This document shows positions 32,555-32,998 of a stretch of 32,998 nucleotides of DNA, piece after piece. How positions within the stretch are numbered: position 1 is the first letter of the stretch; the number at the start of each line of letters is the position of its first letter. Origin of the DNA: Deltaproteobacteria bacterium (lineage in GTDB: Bacteria > Desulfobacterota > Desulfobulbia > Desulfobulbales > VMSU01); contig JAJRZN010000035.1 of NCBI GenBank assembly GCA_024275235.1, forward strand, positions 1-32,998, read 5' to 3'. Both the position numbers and the translations under genes were made by a program. The notes beneath the pieces were generated by a model that saw only the letters and a program-made list of their open reading frames with translations, was not told the origin of the DNA and made no database searches.

Positions 32555-32793
32555 TTTCTCTTAGCTTTAATTTTGTGCTTTAACAATTCTTTTCTATTGG
32601 CTGATAAGTTCCCAAGACCACTCGAATATTTACCAAATAATGTTTCCCCTGTTTTCCATGCACTTGGTGATTCGAGTTTGCCAAGATATTCACTAATGCT
32701 TTTCCTGATTAGTTCGGATTTGGTCAAACCGAGATTTTTAGCTGTATTATTAATGGACTGCTCAAGTTTTGAATCTAATCTTAATGTGATCAT
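32551..32793 (-). CDS. Ribbon-helix-helix antitoxin (CopG/VapB-like)
   Basis: 80 residues. The N-terminal RHH fold is clear: strand MITLRLDSKLEQSIN, helix NTAKNLGLT, helix KSELIRKSISEYLGK. The C-terminal half (about 42-80, with WKTGETLFGKYSSG and a basic end KHKIKAKRK) would bind and block the PIN toxin. A GGAGGTGG ribosome binding site lies six bases upstream. It is the first gene of the toxin-antitoxin operon, with a promoter carrying a tandem 12-bp repeat just upstream, as expected for autoregulation. Partner is the PIN toxin at 32144. Confidence 0.87.
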   Translation of the reverse strand: MITLRLDSKLEQSINNTAKNLGLTKSELIRKSISEYLGKLESPSAWKTGETLFGKYSSGLGNLSANRKELLKHKIKAKRK

Positions 32794-32814
32794 TTTGCCA
32801 CCTCCGTATTACAT

Positions 32815-32859
32815 ACTGTAGTGCAAAATAGTAAAAGTGTCAACTTTAGTGTCAACTTT
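32815..32859 (-). promoter_or_regulatory. Toxin-antitoxin promoter with tandem 12-bp repeat (putative operator)
   Basis: On the minus strand TTGACA (32838-32843) is followed by a 17-base spacer and TACAGT (32815-32820), a good sigma-70 match about 22 bases before the antitoxin start. AAAGTTGACACT occurs twice in tandem (32836-32847 and 32848-32859), so a second TTGACA lies 12 bases upstream. A tandem repeat over the -35 box fits binding by a RHH dimer that represses its own operon; that is inference. Confidence 0.6.
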
Positions 32860-32876
32860 AATTTCTGACACACCGG

Positions 32877-32998
32877 GTAGGGCAGGAGCCTTGCGGCTCC
32901 CTTCCCCCCTAAGAACCGTGCGTGATAGTTTCCCATCACACGGCTCAAGCATTTCAAAGGCAACCCTGTGAGGTGGCCCGACTATGTTACTTCCTTAA
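32877..32998 (-). mobile_element. 3' end of a group II intron, cut by the window edge
   Basis: On the minus strand the stretch ends in domain V (32913-32946) and domain VI, which closes around GGGAGCC-GCAA-GGCTCC and ends near CTAC at 32877. The intron's 5' part and any reverse-transcriptase gene lie past base 32998. It runs into the region upstream of the toxin-antitoxin operon; the 3' exon begins with CCGGTGTGTCAG, about 18 bases beyond the tandem operator repeat. The exact intron/exon border is uncertain by a few bases. Confidence 0.8.
32913..32946 (-). ncRNA. Group II intron domain V
   Basis: A 34-base sequence on the minus strand beginning GAGCCGTGTGATGG and ending CACGGTTC. It has the canonical domain V length, a lower stem (GAGCCGTG/CACGGTTC), a two-base bulge (CG), an upper stem (GATGG/CTATC) and a GAAA tetraloop. 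Domain V is the catalytic heart of the ribozyme, so the 3' part looks intact. Confidence 0.88.

Overview
The window looks like chromosomal DNA of a Gram-negative, probably anaerobic bacterium. It carries an outer-membrane LPS transporter (lptD), two lytic transglycosylases, type II secretion accessory genes (gspA/gspB) and a PilT-type ATPase. Together with the pentaheme c-type cytochrome, the histone-deacetylase-like protein, the COG0731-type radical SAM enzyme and a moderate GC content, this best fits Desulfobacterota (sulfate-reducer-like, perhaps Desulfobulbales). That placement is inferred from gene content and style, not from a marker search.

Region 1 (58-13474, all on the minus strand) is a long, densely packed run. 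In transcription order it reads mltA, pilT, a zinc-ribbon protein, gspA, gspB, a SLOG-like protein, 5-formyl-THF cyclo-ligase, an HDAC-like deacetylase, an HD-GYP response regulator, gatC, gatA, hisC, cmk and a PilZ protein. Many neighbours overlap by a few bases or are almost touching. The run mixes housekeeping (amidotransferase, histidine, CMP kinase, folate), envelope/secretion functions and c-di-GMP signalling (HD-GYP and PilZ at the two ends of one sub-block). Three of its few gaps hold related short repeats.

Region 2 (13475-19233, plus strand) has acs preceded by a predicted promoter and a 22-codon leader ORF with its own strong ribosome binding site, and followed by a strong terminator. 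Next come a small ribbon-helix-helix-like protein and a patatin-like lipase with its own terminator, then a periplasmic pentaheme cytochrome c.

Region 3 (19314-22557, minus strand) is a three-gene cassette: a LicC/PntC-like nucleotidyltransferase, a CobD/HisC-like PLP enzyme and a PssA-like CDP-alcohol phosphatidyltransferase. Together they could make and attach a CDP-activated amino-alcohol (or aminophosphonate) lipid headgroup. A 542-base gap full of inverted repeats lies beside it, and the 3' end of the nucleotidyltransferase appears altered.

Region 4 (22558-31723) returns to core genes: lptD, a DHH phosphoesterase and mltB (one operon, minus), ilvD (minus), then a radical SAM enzyme overlapping an RNase E/G gene with an unusual Lys/Ala/Pro-rich N-terminal extension (plus).

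Region 5 (31724-32998) is a low-GC, mobile-element-rich edge. It has a hairpin, a remnant of an IS91-like transposase, an exact 23-bp tandem duplication, a RHH/PIN toxin-antitoxin pair with a tandem-repeat promoter, and the 3' end (domains V and VI) of a group II intron that continues past the window. No tRNA, rRNA or CRISPR array was seen.
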